Of a DNA stretch of 64,000 bases, positions 15,884 to 23,591 are shown one piece after another. Source of the DNA: Microcaldota archaeon (GTDB taxonomy: Archaea; Micrarchaeota; Micrarchaeia; Anstonellales; Bilamarchaeaceae); assembly GCA_022627495.1 (NCBI GenBank), contig JAKEGJ010000029.1, forward strand, positions 1 through 64,000, given 5' to 3'. The notes under the pieces were generated by a model. That model saw only the letters and a list, made by a program, of their open reading frames with translations. It was not told where the DNA came from and did not search any database. Every line of letters begins with the position of its first letter. The stretch's first letter is position 1. The translations under genes were made by a program, and so were the position numbers.

Positions 15884-16753
15884 TCAGTCGTCCAGGGCCT
15901 TGGATATGTCCAGCCCCGCAAGAGGCTGCTCGACAAGCGCCTTGTCTTTGATTTGGGGAAGCGTGTCCTCGTAGGTCGGCCTATCCTCCTTGAAGAAAAC
16001 TCCGATTGGAAGGCGCTCGTAATTCGTCTTCACCTGCTCATACGCCTTCTCAAGCGCAAGCATCCTGTTTCCGGTATCGTGTTTCGGGTCCTGCTCCTCG
16101 AGCTTGTACACCCTTTTTGTGAAAAAGTCGTATGTGTTAAGCTTGTTGAACGTAACGCATGGCTGGAACACGTCCACAAGCGCGAAGCCCCGATGGCTAA
16201 TCGCCTGCCGGAATATCTCCTTCATATGCGCCATGTCGCCGGCAAAAGCCCGCGCGACGAAAGTCGCCCCGCCGTTTATCGCAGTCGAGAGCGGATTGAA
16301 AGGCGTCTCCACCACGCCGTGCGGAGTCGTCTTTGTCTTCATGCCGATTTGCGAAGTCGGCGATGCCTGGCCCGTAGTCAGCCCGTAAATCTGGTTGTCA
16401 TGGACGATGTATGTGAGGTCGTAGTTGCGCCTCATGATGTGCAGGAAATGGCCGGAGCCGATTCCGTAGCCGTCGCCGTCCCCGCCGACGTCAATCACTG
16501 TCAGCCTGTTGTTCGCCAGCTTGATGCCTGAGGCGACCGGCAGCCCCCTCCCGTGGAGGCTTTCGAAGCCGTACGTATTGACATAATGCGGCAGCTTGCT
16601 GCTGCATCCTATGCCCGAAACGATGACCGCCTGGTGCTGGGGTATCTGGAGCTCGGCCAATGCCCCCTTGAGCGCGCCCACTATGGCGAAATTGCCGCAT
16701 CCCGGGCACCACTGCGACTTTTCCCTTACGTTATAATCTGCAATCGCAACCAT
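15884..16753 (-). CDS. 2-oxoacid:ferredoxin oxidoreductase, beta subunit
   Basis: 289 aa. N-terminal WCPGCGNF, thiamine diphosphate-binding GDGDGYGIGSGH (about 95) and DNQIYGLTTGQASPTS. This is the TPP-binding half of the enzyme that decarboxylates 2-oxoacids to acyl-CoA and reduces ferredoxin. The ATG at 16753 is preferred over the GTG at 16762 because AGGTGAT (16758-16764) is a well-placed Shine-Dalgarno that also contains the alpha-subunit stop codon. Second gene of a two-gene operon. No ferredoxin-like delta subunit is adjacent. Confidence 0.93.
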   Translation of the reverse strand: MVAIADYNVREKSQWCPGCGNFAIVGALKGALAELQIPQHQAVIVSGIGCSSKLPHYVNTYGFESLHGRGLPVASGIKLANNRLTVIDVGGDGDGYGIGSGHFLHIMRRNYDLTYIVHDNQIYGLTTGQASPTSQIGMKTKTTPHGVVETPFNPLSTAINGGATFVARAFAGDMAHMKEIFRQAISHRGFALVDVFQPCVTFNKLNTYDFFTKRVYKLEEQDPKHDTGNRMLALEKAYEQVKTNYERLPIGVFFKEDRPTYEDTLPQIKDKALVEQPLAGLDISKALDD

Positions 16754-16762
16754 AGAAATCAC

Positions 16763-18577
16763 CTAAAGGCCGTGCCTCTGAGGGTTGTAGTATTCCATGT
16801 CCTCTTTCTCGACTACCTCGACCCTCTGCCCTCCCTTGTATCCCGATTCCCGCAGCTTCAGCGTCTCCTCGGCTATCTGCTCCGCGAAGAACTGCCTTCC
16901 GTCGTATTTGAGCATGTGGAAGTCCACCTTGACTCCTGCGTATTCCCTGAGCATGCCTGCAAACTGCGCGGTCGAGTTGTTCTCGACCATGATGGTCGCG
17001 CCCGAGTTCCGCAGCGCCTTCTTCACATGGCGCGGGTTCAGCGGGTATACGTGCGTGAAGCTGACAAGTCTCGCCTTGACTCCCTTTTTCGCAAGGAGCG
17101 CGAGCGCATCCAGCGCAGGAAGCTTCATCGAGCCCCATGTGAGGAGCGTGACCTCCGCATTTTCCTTCTCGCCGAACACGTCCGGAGGCTCCATCTCTTT
17201 CAGGAGCTTTTTCATCTTGGACGCGCGCTTGTCCACCTGCTTCGCCCTCATGACAAAGCTTTCAGAGCTGAAGCCCGTCTCGTCGTGCTCATAGCTCGTC
17301 GCGACATGCATTCCGTTCGGGGTGCCCGGGAGCGCGCGCTCCGAGACGCCGTCTTCGGTGATGGCATACCGCTTCCAGCGCGCCATGGGCGCGAGGGCGG
17401 GAAGCGGGCCTTTCACAAGTTTCCCCCGCTCGATTATGACCTTTGACTGGTCGAAGCGCTCTGTCGAGAACACCGTCTCTGAGAGGAACTTGTCCGAAAG
17501 GACGAGTACTGGTATCTGGTATTTCTCAGAGAGGTTGTGGGCCTTGGCCGTAAGGAAGAATGCTTCCTGCACGTCTCCCGGGGCGAGTATCACCCTTGGA
17601 AAATCGCCCTGGGATGCATGGAGCGCGAACCTGAGGTCCCCCTGCTCGGTCCATGTCGGCAGGCCGGTGCTCGGCCCGTTCCTCTGTACAAGCGCCACCA
17701 CCAGCGGCGTCTCAGACATCGCCGCGAGGCCGAGGGCCTCCACCATCAGGGCGAAGCCGCCGCCTGAAGTCCCGACCATCGAGCGCGCCCCGGCAAAAGC
17801 CGCGCCAATCGCATAATTTATCGCCGCAATCTCGTCCTCGGTCTGCTTGGCGATTATGCCGAACTGCCTTTCCTTATCTATGAGATAATGCAGTATGCTG
17901 GATGCCGGGGTCATGGGGTATGCGGCGTAGAACTTCATCCCGCCGCGCACTGCGCCGAGGGCTATCGCCTCGTTGCCTGTGATTATGGGCCTGCGTTCCG
18001 GATGCACCGGCTTGATTTGGCTGCCGAAGGAAATGCCATTGGTTTTGACAAAGTCATAACCGGCTTTCGCTGCGCTGATGTTGACCTTGATGACCTCCTC
18101 TCCTTTCCTTGCCAGTTCCTCGCGGATGAGCGTTTCCAGCATCTCGAACGGGTAGTCAACAGCCGCCAGCGCCGCGCCAAGGGCCGCGGTGTTCTTCATC
18201 TGCTCGGTCCCGCCGACATCAAGCGTCAGCTTCGACAGCGGAAGCGCATGCATCCGGACATCCGGCCTGAGCTTGAACCTGCCCGTGTCTATAAGCTGGT
18301 CGTATATTATCATGCCGCCCTGGGCCATGCTCTCCATGTGGTAGAATATCGCGTCCTTGTTGAGGGCAATCACCAGGTCGCATTCCCTTCTCGGGCTGTT
18401 GATTTGCGCATCGCTAACGCGCACCTGGACGGTGTTGTGCCCGCCTCGCACAAGCGACGGGTACTCGGGATACCCTATGACATTGTACCCTCCCCGTGTG
18501 AAGCACTTGACCATCATCCGGCCGGTAATCATCACGCCTGCCCCGGCCTGGCCGGCAATCTTGAAGACAAAATCCAT
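16763..18577 (-). CDS. 2-oxoacid:ferredoxin oxidoreductase, fused gamma-alpha subunit
   Basis: 604 aa. The gamma domain is at residues 1-185 (GQAGAGVMITGRMM, YPEYPSLVRGGHNTVQV), joined to the alpha pyrimidine-binding domain containing AAYPMTPASSILHYL (YPxTP motif, about 216), TSGGGFALM and a C-terminal transketolase-like region. The gamma-alpha fusion with a separate beta is the two-subunit architecture known from crenarchaeal and other archaeal KorA/B-type enzymes. The exact 2-oxoacid cannot be told from motifs alone. A TATA-like TTTTTAAATA lies at 18621-18630 with a purine-rich GAGGAGAG before the ATG. Confidence 0.93.
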   Translation of the reverse strand: MDFVFKIAGQAGAGVMITGRMMVKCFTRGGYNVIGYPEYPSLVRGGHNTVQVRVSDAQINSPRRECDLVIALNKDAIFYHMESMAQGGMIIYDQLIDTGRFKLRPDVRMHALPLSKLTLDVGGTEQMKNTAALGAALAAVDYPFEMLETLIREELARKGEEVIKVNISAAKAGYDFVKTNGISFGSQIKPVHPERRPIITGNEAIALGAVRGGMKFYAAYPMTPASSILHYLIDKERQFGIIAKQTEDEIAAINYAIGAAFAGARSMVGTSGGGFALMVEALGLAAMSETPLVVALVQRNGPSTGLPTWTEQGDLRFALHASQGDFPRVILAPGDVQEAFFLTAKAHNLSEKYQIPVLVLSDKFLSETVFSTERFDQSKVIIERGKLVKGPLPALAPMARWKRYAITEDGVSERALPGTPNGMHVATSYEHDETGFSSESFVMRAKQVDKRASKMKKLLKEMEPPDVFGEKENAEVTLLTWGSMKLPALDALALLAKKGVKARLVSFTHVYPLNPRHVKKALRNSGATIMVENNSTAQFAGMLREYAGVKVDFHMLKYDGRQFFAEQIAEETLKLRESGYKGGQRVEVVEKEDMEYYNPQRHGL

Positions 18578-18687
18578 ATTCTCTCCTCTAACTGGTAAGG
18601 TCTAGCATTCTTTTCATCGCTTTTTAAATATTATCGAAACCATCATCGGCAGGCGTCGTTTATGCAATCCCTGCGCCCGTAACGTCG

Positions 18688-18697
18688 TAATATATAC
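18688..18697 (+). promoter_or_regulatory. TATA-like element before the 523-aa unknown gene
   Basis: TAATATATAC about 80 nt before the ATG at 18775, implying a leader of about 50 nt. A weak GGGGTC precedes the ATG. Confidence 0.45.
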
Positions 18698-18774
18698 ATT
18701 CTTATACCTTTTGTAACATATAACTTTACCAATTGCCGTTTAGTCGGCATTATCCAGATTAACCGGGGTCAAAT

Positions 18775-20346
18775 ATGGCACGACTGTTGGATACTTACAA
18801 TAAGAAGAACGCCGGGAAGGGGAAAGGCGGGGGAGACGCCCCGAAACTGCCTGAACCGGCAGTGGACATGCAAACCCGCACGCCGGGTCCCCAGGATGGC
18901 CCGGCGCCCCGGGAAACGCCCCTGCAATCGAAGCGCGATATGGACCTGCTAGCGGCCGAATGCAGCGAAAGGAAGGCGTTTGAGGCCGTAAAGCACGTAG
19001 TGCTTACGGACACCGCGCCCAGAATCCAGCTCGGAACGATAATAACGCGCGAATTCCTCGCCACAGCCGGCTTGTCGCCGGAGCCGGGCGAACTGACCGG
19101 CGTTTCGAACATAGAAAACCTGACGCCATACGTAATCAATTTCGGCAGGAGGCCAAAGCAGGTCAAGGGGCACCTTTCGCTCGTGGGCTCCGAGGGGCCG
19201 TCCAAAAGCCATGAGGATAAAATCCAGGCCAATTTCTACTCCATGGTCTTCGAAGCGCAGAAACTGCTGAAGGCTTTCGCGCTGCCCCCGGACACCGGCC
19301 CGTTCACCGACATCGACGGCGTGATAAAGATGTACGCAGACCACCTTTTCCAGGGCGGCGTTCCAGCCGATGCACCCGTTGCCCTGCTCGACATGATTGA
19401 GCGCGTAATAGATTCAAGGCCGGTAGCAAGTTCCCGGCTTGAAGCCATAGAGCCGAGGCTCTTCCGCGGGCACAGCCATGTGTACAACGCGGGCGTCGAG
19501 ACCCCGGACGACCCTATCAACGCATCCCTCATTCTGACTTCCGCCTCCCGCTTGGTAAGGGACGAGGTGAGCAACGCGGTATCGCTAAGCATCGCGCACC
19601 CGTGGGAGCCCTACCTGATTGGCGTGGCGGCACTGCGGAGCAGGAACGTGCCCGCTTACCTGGGCCAGGTCCTTGTGCCATTCACAATGGGCGATGAAGT
19701 GCCGGATTACCTTGAGCGGGATTCAGTGCTTCTGGAAATGGGCAGGCAGGCCGCCCTGGCCGCGCCCATAATCGCGATTATCGACCCCGCGGCAGAATCG
19801 GCCCTGCGGATTTTCCGCATGTCAAGGCTGTTTCCACCGATAGGGGCGATTGACATCCTAAGCGATATTGCGGCCGAAGGCGCCGCGTACGCGATACGCG
19901 CCGAGATGCGTGTCAAGCACCTCGCATTCGAGATGATACGGCGCGCGCAAGAGGGCGAGGTTCCACTTAACGAGGCGGAATACCAGCTGGCCCTCACGCG
20001 CATCGCCCGCTGCCTCTTCCAGTCCGTCAAGCGCTGGGATGGCAATCCGCTTGTCCCGCGCGTCCTAAGCGGCGTCGAGAGCGGAGTGCAGGAAGGCGCA
20101 TTCTCCCTGTCGGTCGCATTGTTCGGCCAGCACAACACCCCGGAGGTCACCATCGCGGTTGCAGGCGCAGCCCGGGAATTATTGAAAATGGACATGCCCG
20201 AGATGTTCGCCCCGCAGAACGCGGTCCAGAGCGAGGGCAGGGATATCGCTGTCTTTGCGAAAACCGCGGGAAGGAATGCCGCGAGCACAATGCAGGCCGT
20301 CCTTAAGGCGTGGCTGAAGAAGGCCGAAGCGAACAAGTCCGAGTGA
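18775..20346 (+). CDS. Unknown 523-aa soluble protein
   Basis: A hydrophilic, Pro/Gly/Lys-rich N-terminus (about 60 residues) precedes a long, largely alpha-helical, Ala-rich body without transmembrane segments or signal peptide. Phrases such as NIENLTPYVINFGRRPKQVKG and LVPFTMGDEVPDY do not match any family recognised here. A possible HEAT-like or helical-repeat character (ALTRIARCLFQSVKRW, AVAGAARELLKMD) is only an impression. Long leader region, own promoter, no operon partner. Base composition matches the core genome, so it is probably a resident lineage-specific gene. Confidence 0.75.
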   Translation: MARLLDTYNKKNAGKGKGGGDAPKLPEPAVDMQTRTPGPQDGPAPRETPLQSKRDMDLLAAECSERKAFEAVKHVVLTDTAPRIQLGTIITREFLATAGLSPEPGELTGVSNIENLTPYVINFGRRPKQVKGHLSLVGSEGPSKSHEDKIQANFYSMVFEAQKLLKAFALPPDTGPFTDIDGVIKMYADHLFQGGVPADAPVALLDMIERVIDSRPVASSRLEAIEPRLFRGHSHVYNAGVETPDDPINASLILTSASRLVRDEVSNAVSLSIAHPWEPYLIGVAALRSRNVPAYLGQVLVPFTMGDEVPDYLERDSVLLEMGRQAALAAPIIAIIDPAAESALRIFRMSRLFPPIGAIDILSDIAAEGAAYAIRAEMRVKHLAFEMIRRAQEGEVPLNEAEYQLALTRIARCLFQSVKRWDGNPLVPRVLSGVESGVQEGAFSLSVALFGQHNTPEVTIAVAGAARELLKMDMPEMFAPQNAVQSEGRDIAVFAKTAGRNAASTMQAVLKAWLKKAEANKSE

Positions 20347-20390
20347 AAACGCAGGGCCGGAAACCCGAAACAGGAAACAGAAGGGAAATT

Positions 20391-20489
20391 CGGGCCCGAG
20401 GGGATTTGAACCCCTATCTCGGGGTCGCTCCCGCACTTGGGAGAGTGCATCCGAAGCCCCGCCGGTTATCCAGGTTGCCACACGGGCCC
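20391..20489 (-). tRNA. tRNA-Arg (UCG) with 25-nt intron
   Basis: Acceptor GGGCCCG pairs with CGGGCCC. The T-arm is GGGG-TTCAAAT-CCCC. The anticodon stem CGGGG/CCCCG encloses CTTCGG + intron + A, giving anticodon TCG (arginine, CGA). About 25 nt are inserted at the canonical position 37/38. The spliced tRNA is 74 nt. Confidence 0.9.
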
Positions 20490-20582
20490 TTGCTGTTTAT
20501 TGCGGCTTCCAATTCCAATGCCTTTCGCTGGCTTTTTTCTCATGCGGTTCTGGTTATAAAATAATCTGGGCACATGCAATCC

Positions 20583-21008
20583 ATGGTGCAGGCGACAAGG
20601 TACCCGGAAGAGGCCCAGACTTCGAGCTCCATCATCCTGGAATCGCTGAAGCAGGCTGGCTATGGCGTTGCGCAATCCGAGATGATGCTAAGCATCGCCC
20701 AGATGTTCCGGAACCCCTCGGCTTCTGAACCTGAAAGGGGCGTGCTGATGCGGGCATACATGAATTCCAGCCTGAGGATGGGTGCCGACGTGTGCAGGAT
20801 GGCCAACGTCTGGAAGTCCGTGGCGCCGAATGCGAGGAGCGCGGATGACCTGAGACCGGAGCAGGCCCGCCAGATAGCCGCAACCATAACAAGCCCCCCA
20901 GCGAACCCGGTCTGGGAACACCTCGTGGATGGAGCCCGTGAGATGTACCGCTACTTCTCCGGAGAGACCACTGTTCCGAGAGCGCCCAGAAGATTCGGTA
21001 ATGAATGA
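20583..21008 (+). CDS. Unknown small soluble protein
   Basis: 141 aa from the ATG at 20583, chosen because TTATAAA (20554-20560) is 26 nt upstream; the track start at 20574 is too close to the TATA box. Helical, with several Met-rich stretches (SEMMLSIAQMF, MRAYMNSSLRMGADVCRMA), a single cysteine, and no membrane segment. No family recognised. It stands alone between tRNA-Arg and the convergent methionine aminopeptidase. Confidence 0.7.
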   Translation: MVQATRYPEEAQTSSSIILESLKQAGYGVAQSEMMLSIAQMFRNPSASEPERGVLMRAYMNSSLRMGADVCRMANVWKSVAPNARSADDLRPEQARQIAATITSPPANPVWEHLVDGAREMYRYFSGETTVPRAPRRFGNE

Positions 21009-21047
21009 ATTCTCAGTTTCCCTTTCTTATCGTCTTTTTGCGCCCGT

Positions 21048-21944
21048 CTACAGCGTCAGCACTTCGCACCCGTCTTTCGTGACGAGGATTGTGTGCTCCT
21101 TCTGAGAGACCAGACCCCGGCTGACTTCTCGCAGTATCGGGTATCCGCGGATGAAATGGTTCTGGAGGAGCTCTTTCAGAGCAGCGCTCACAAGAAGCTT
21201 CGAGCCGAACGATTTCCTCACCCAGCGCTCGGCAAACGGCAGCATGCCGTAGTTCTGCAGGACGTACTCCACGATTTTCCTCGACTGCCTCATCCTCACT
21301 TTCGAAGGCATGTAAATAGAGAAAATCTCCACCTGCTCCAAATCCTCGACATGGCCGTTCCCGGTCGTGGCGAAGGGCTCGACGGCGAATATGTCTCCCT
21401 CCACGAAGCGGTAGGGGTCGTTGGTCTTTATGTTCGGGATTTCCACTCCGGCATGCAGCTCGTTGGATTTTATCATGTGCCCCGAGAGGTTCGAAATCGG
21501 GCTGTACCCGTAGCCCTTGATCGTCTCCTCGATTATGCCGCCGATGTCCCCGACCATCGCCCCGGGCCGTATGGCCTTTATCGCATTGGCGAGCGCGTCA
21601 TCGGCAGCCCTGACCAGGTTGCCATTTGCCCCGTCGAGGTCTACCGTATAAGCAGTATCGGACAGCGCGCCGTTCACCTCGATTCCGAGGTCCACTTTCA
21701 CAAGGTCCTTCTCGCCCAGAGCCGCATCCGATTCGAACTCGGGCGTGTAATGGGCGGCGATGTCGTTTATCGATATGTTGACCGGGAAAGCGGGCTTGCC
21801 GCCCTCCTCGCCTATCATCTGCTCTATCGTCTCGGCGATGTCGAGGAGTGACTCGCCGACCATGATGAGGCTTCTGCTCTCCTCCCTCACCTTCGATGCG
21901 ATTTTTCCAGCCTGCCGGAACAGCTCCAGTTCTTCGTCATCCAT
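21048..21944 (-). CDS. map: Methionine aminopeptidase, type II
   Basis: 298 aa with the pita-bread metal ligands: VKVDLGIEVNG and LSDTAYTVDL (two Asp), NLSGHMI (His), VEPFATTGNG (Glu) and the final Glu in KEHTILVT. The insert between the last ligands (about 60 residues, including RWVRKSFGSKLLVSAALKELLQ) is the helical subdomain that marks type II enzymes. It removes initiator methionine from nascent proteins. A TATA-like GTTAAAAAA lies some 55-60 nt upstream. Confidence 0.95.
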   Translation of the reverse strand: MDDEELELFRQAGKIASKVREESRSLIMVGESLLDIAETIEQMIGEEGGKPAFPVNISINDIAAHYTPEFESDAALGEKDLVKVDLGIEVNGALSDTAYTVDLDGANGNLVRAADDALANAIKAIRPGAMVGDIGGIIEETIKGYGYSPISNLSGHMIKSNELHAGVEIPNIKTNDPYRFVEGDIFAVEPFATTGNGHVEDLEQVEIFSIYMPSKVRMRQSRKIVEYVLQNYGMLPFAERWVRKSFGSKLLVSAALKELLQNHFIRGYPILREVSRGLVSQKEHTILVTKDGCEVLTL

Positions 21945-22030
21945 GCGGATTACCCTGAATTAGCGAAAGCTTGCTGCCACATACTTGCCGTCGCCGTTTT
22001 TTAACCCTTATCCCCATCGCTGTGGCATAT

Positions 22031-22040
22031 GTTTAAAAAG
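22031..22040 (+). promoter_or_regulatory. TATA box for the 87-aa hydrophilic protein gene
   Basis: GTTTAAAAAG centred 27 nt before the ATG at 22062. Confidence 0.6.
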
Positions 22041-22061
22041 TGTGTTTTCCCAATTACTATC

Positions 22062-22325
22062 ATGAAGAAGCACTTAGGGCAACTTCAAAACGGGAAGGGC
22101 CGCTGCGGCAGGCCCGAGCAGTCGGATGTGGGGGTTCCTTCATGGGTGCCGCCGGCTCCGGCACTGGACCAGATTGACAGGATGGAGCGCGAGAAGAGCC
22201 GCAGGAAAAGGCCTCCGGCAGACCGGCCCAGGGTGGAAATCGACATGGAGGACCCGGCCGAGCAGGACCCCCGCAGGAAGGACGAGGACGAAGAGGGCCG
22301 GGGCATCGCGATAATCGAATTGTGA
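22062..22325 (+). CDS. Small highly charged protein, unknown
   Basis: 87 aa from 22062, placed by the TATA box; the 98-aa ORF start at 22029 precedes the expected transcription start. Almost entirely hydrophilic and rich in Arg, Asp, Glu and Pro (REKSRRKRPPADRPR, EDPAEQDPRRKDEDEEG), probably disordered, with a short hydrophobic end GIAIIEL. No family recognised. The stop codon lies within an inverted repeat followed by T6. Confidence 0.6.
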   Translation: MKKHLGQLQNGKGRCGRPEQSDVGVPSWVPPAPALDQIDRMEREKSRRKRPPADRPRVEIDMEDPAEQDPRRKDEDEEGRGIAIIEL

Positions 22326-22344
22326 TCACTATTCACAATTTTTT
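22318..22344 (+). terminator. Inverted repeat and T run
   Basis: AATTGTGA (22318-22325) and TCACAATT (22333-22340) are perfect 8-bp arms around 7 nt, followed by TTTTTT overlap. It reads as a terminator for the 22062 gene. Its position upstream of the next TATA box would also allow an operator role. Confidence 0.5.
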
Positions 22345-22362
22345 CCATAAATATAAACTACA

Positions 22363-22370
22363 TTTATAAA
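22363..22370 (+). promoter_or_regulatory. TATA box of the ChaN/TIKI-like gene
   Basis: TTTATAAA centred about 27 nt before the ATG at 22394, so a leaderless transcript is expected. Confidence 0.65.
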
Positions 22371-22393
22371 CATTTCTCTACACTTAAACAACC

Positions 22394-23563
22394 ATGGAAA
22401 AAATGCATCTTCAGGTTAGCGTAAAGAAACAAGAGGCAGTCCGCCGCGGATTCCAGGCAGCGGTATTGCTAGGCGCAAGCATGGCGCCTTCGTGCGCGTA
22501 TTTCCAGAACCCCTTCAGGCAATATGCAGAGCCGCCTCCGGTCACCTATCCTGAAACGGTCGAATTCGTCCCGGCGCCAGCACCGGAAATCGCAGAACCG
22601 AAAGCGGTATGCCCTCCAAAAGGTCCGGGCATGACCCATCGCTCGCTGGCTTCTGGCATTGTGCGGGGCGTCAATGTATTCGACTTCCGTTTTGATGACT
22701 GCAGCGAGGAAGGCGAAAGGAAAATGCAGATAGCCACGGGCGTCAATGTAAGCATCATCGAAATTGAAGGGCAGCCTGTGGCCGAGCTGTATGGCGAGAC
22801 GCGCGCCAGGCTGGTCGAATCCGGGGCAAGGGAGCCTCCGCGGGTTTCGTTTCCGGAGCTGCTCGAAATGGCAAAGGGAAGGAAGGCTGTCGTTTTCGGC
22901 GACCTCCACACCGATACTCTCGACGACGCCCTCCTTAAGGTGATGCTCCCGGATTTAAGGTCCGCTGGCTTCGACACCCTTGCACTGGAATGGTGGGACT
23001 CCGCCCAGGGGCTTGCGGACGCATACATCGCAGGCAGAAGCCGCAAAGGCGCATTGGGCGAGCTCATCGCAGGGCTCAACAAGACGACCCAGGGGCCCGC
23101 CCCGCTGTTCATGGTGGAGGCGATTCAGGCAGCTGCGAAAAACTCCCTCAACGTTGTTTTTTTCGACGACAAGAACTTCGAGAACCTAAACCTCGAAGAG
23201 CATGCGAAGAGGCTGGGCGGGGCGAAGGCCGCCATGGCATCGATAACCGGCCCGGACAGGACTAAAACCCTTTTCCAGAACCTGTCAAGGCAGATAGACG
23301 AAGGCAGAAGGCTGGTTGTGAACACCGGTTTCATCCACGCTGTCAATACAGATAGCATAACCATGTCCGTGGACGAATCCGGCTTTGACGATTCCATCGA
23401 GGCGGGCCCGTCGCTCGGCTACCTGCTGAAGCGGAAATACGGCGATTCGCAGATACTCATCACCTCGCTGACCGGTTGCCTCTCCTCGTTCCTCGACGTC
23501 TGCGTCAAAGGGACGCCCGGAGCGGATGAAATCCCCGTACCCCTTCCCGGCCCTAGAAAATAA
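22394..23563 (+). CDS. Secreted ChaN/TIKI-superfamily-like protein
   Basis: 389 aa. The N-terminal segment AVLLGASMAPSC resembles a signal peptide with a Cys at its end (possible lipoprotein). A Pro-rich linker follows (about 45-75), then a domain from about 155 with AVVFGDLHTDTLDDALL, GFDTLALEWWDS, LFMVEAIQAAAKNSLNVVFFD and RRLVVNTGFIHAVNTDSI. These strand-motif positions (G-x-x-H, a central E on a strand, and a C-terminal G-x-x-H) resemble the ChaN/EreA/TraB-TIKI superfamily, some of whose members bind haem or are metalloproteases. The match is by pattern only. Expected location is outside the membrane. Confidence 0.55.
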   Translation: MEKMHLQVSVKKQEAVRRGFQAAVLLGASMAPSCAYFQNPFRQYAEPPPVTYPETVEFVPAPAPEIAEPKAVCPPKGPGMTHRSLASGIVRGVNVFDFRFDDCSEEGERKMQIATGVNVSIIEIEGQPVAELYGETRARLVESGAREPPRVSFPELLEMAKGRKAVVFGDLHTDTLDDALLKVMLPDLRSAGFDTLALEWWDSAQGLADAYIAGRSRKGALGELIAGLNKTTQGPAPLFMVEAIQAAAKNSLNVVFFDDKNFENLNLEEHAKRLGGAKAAMASITGPDRTKTLFQNLSRQIDEGRRLVVNTGFIHAVNTDSITMSVDESGFDDSIEAGPSLGYLLKRKYGDSQILITSLTGCLSSFLDVCVKGTPGADEIPVPLPGPRK

Positions 23564-23591
23564 ATAGTGCGCGCGCCATATTCTGCTCATC

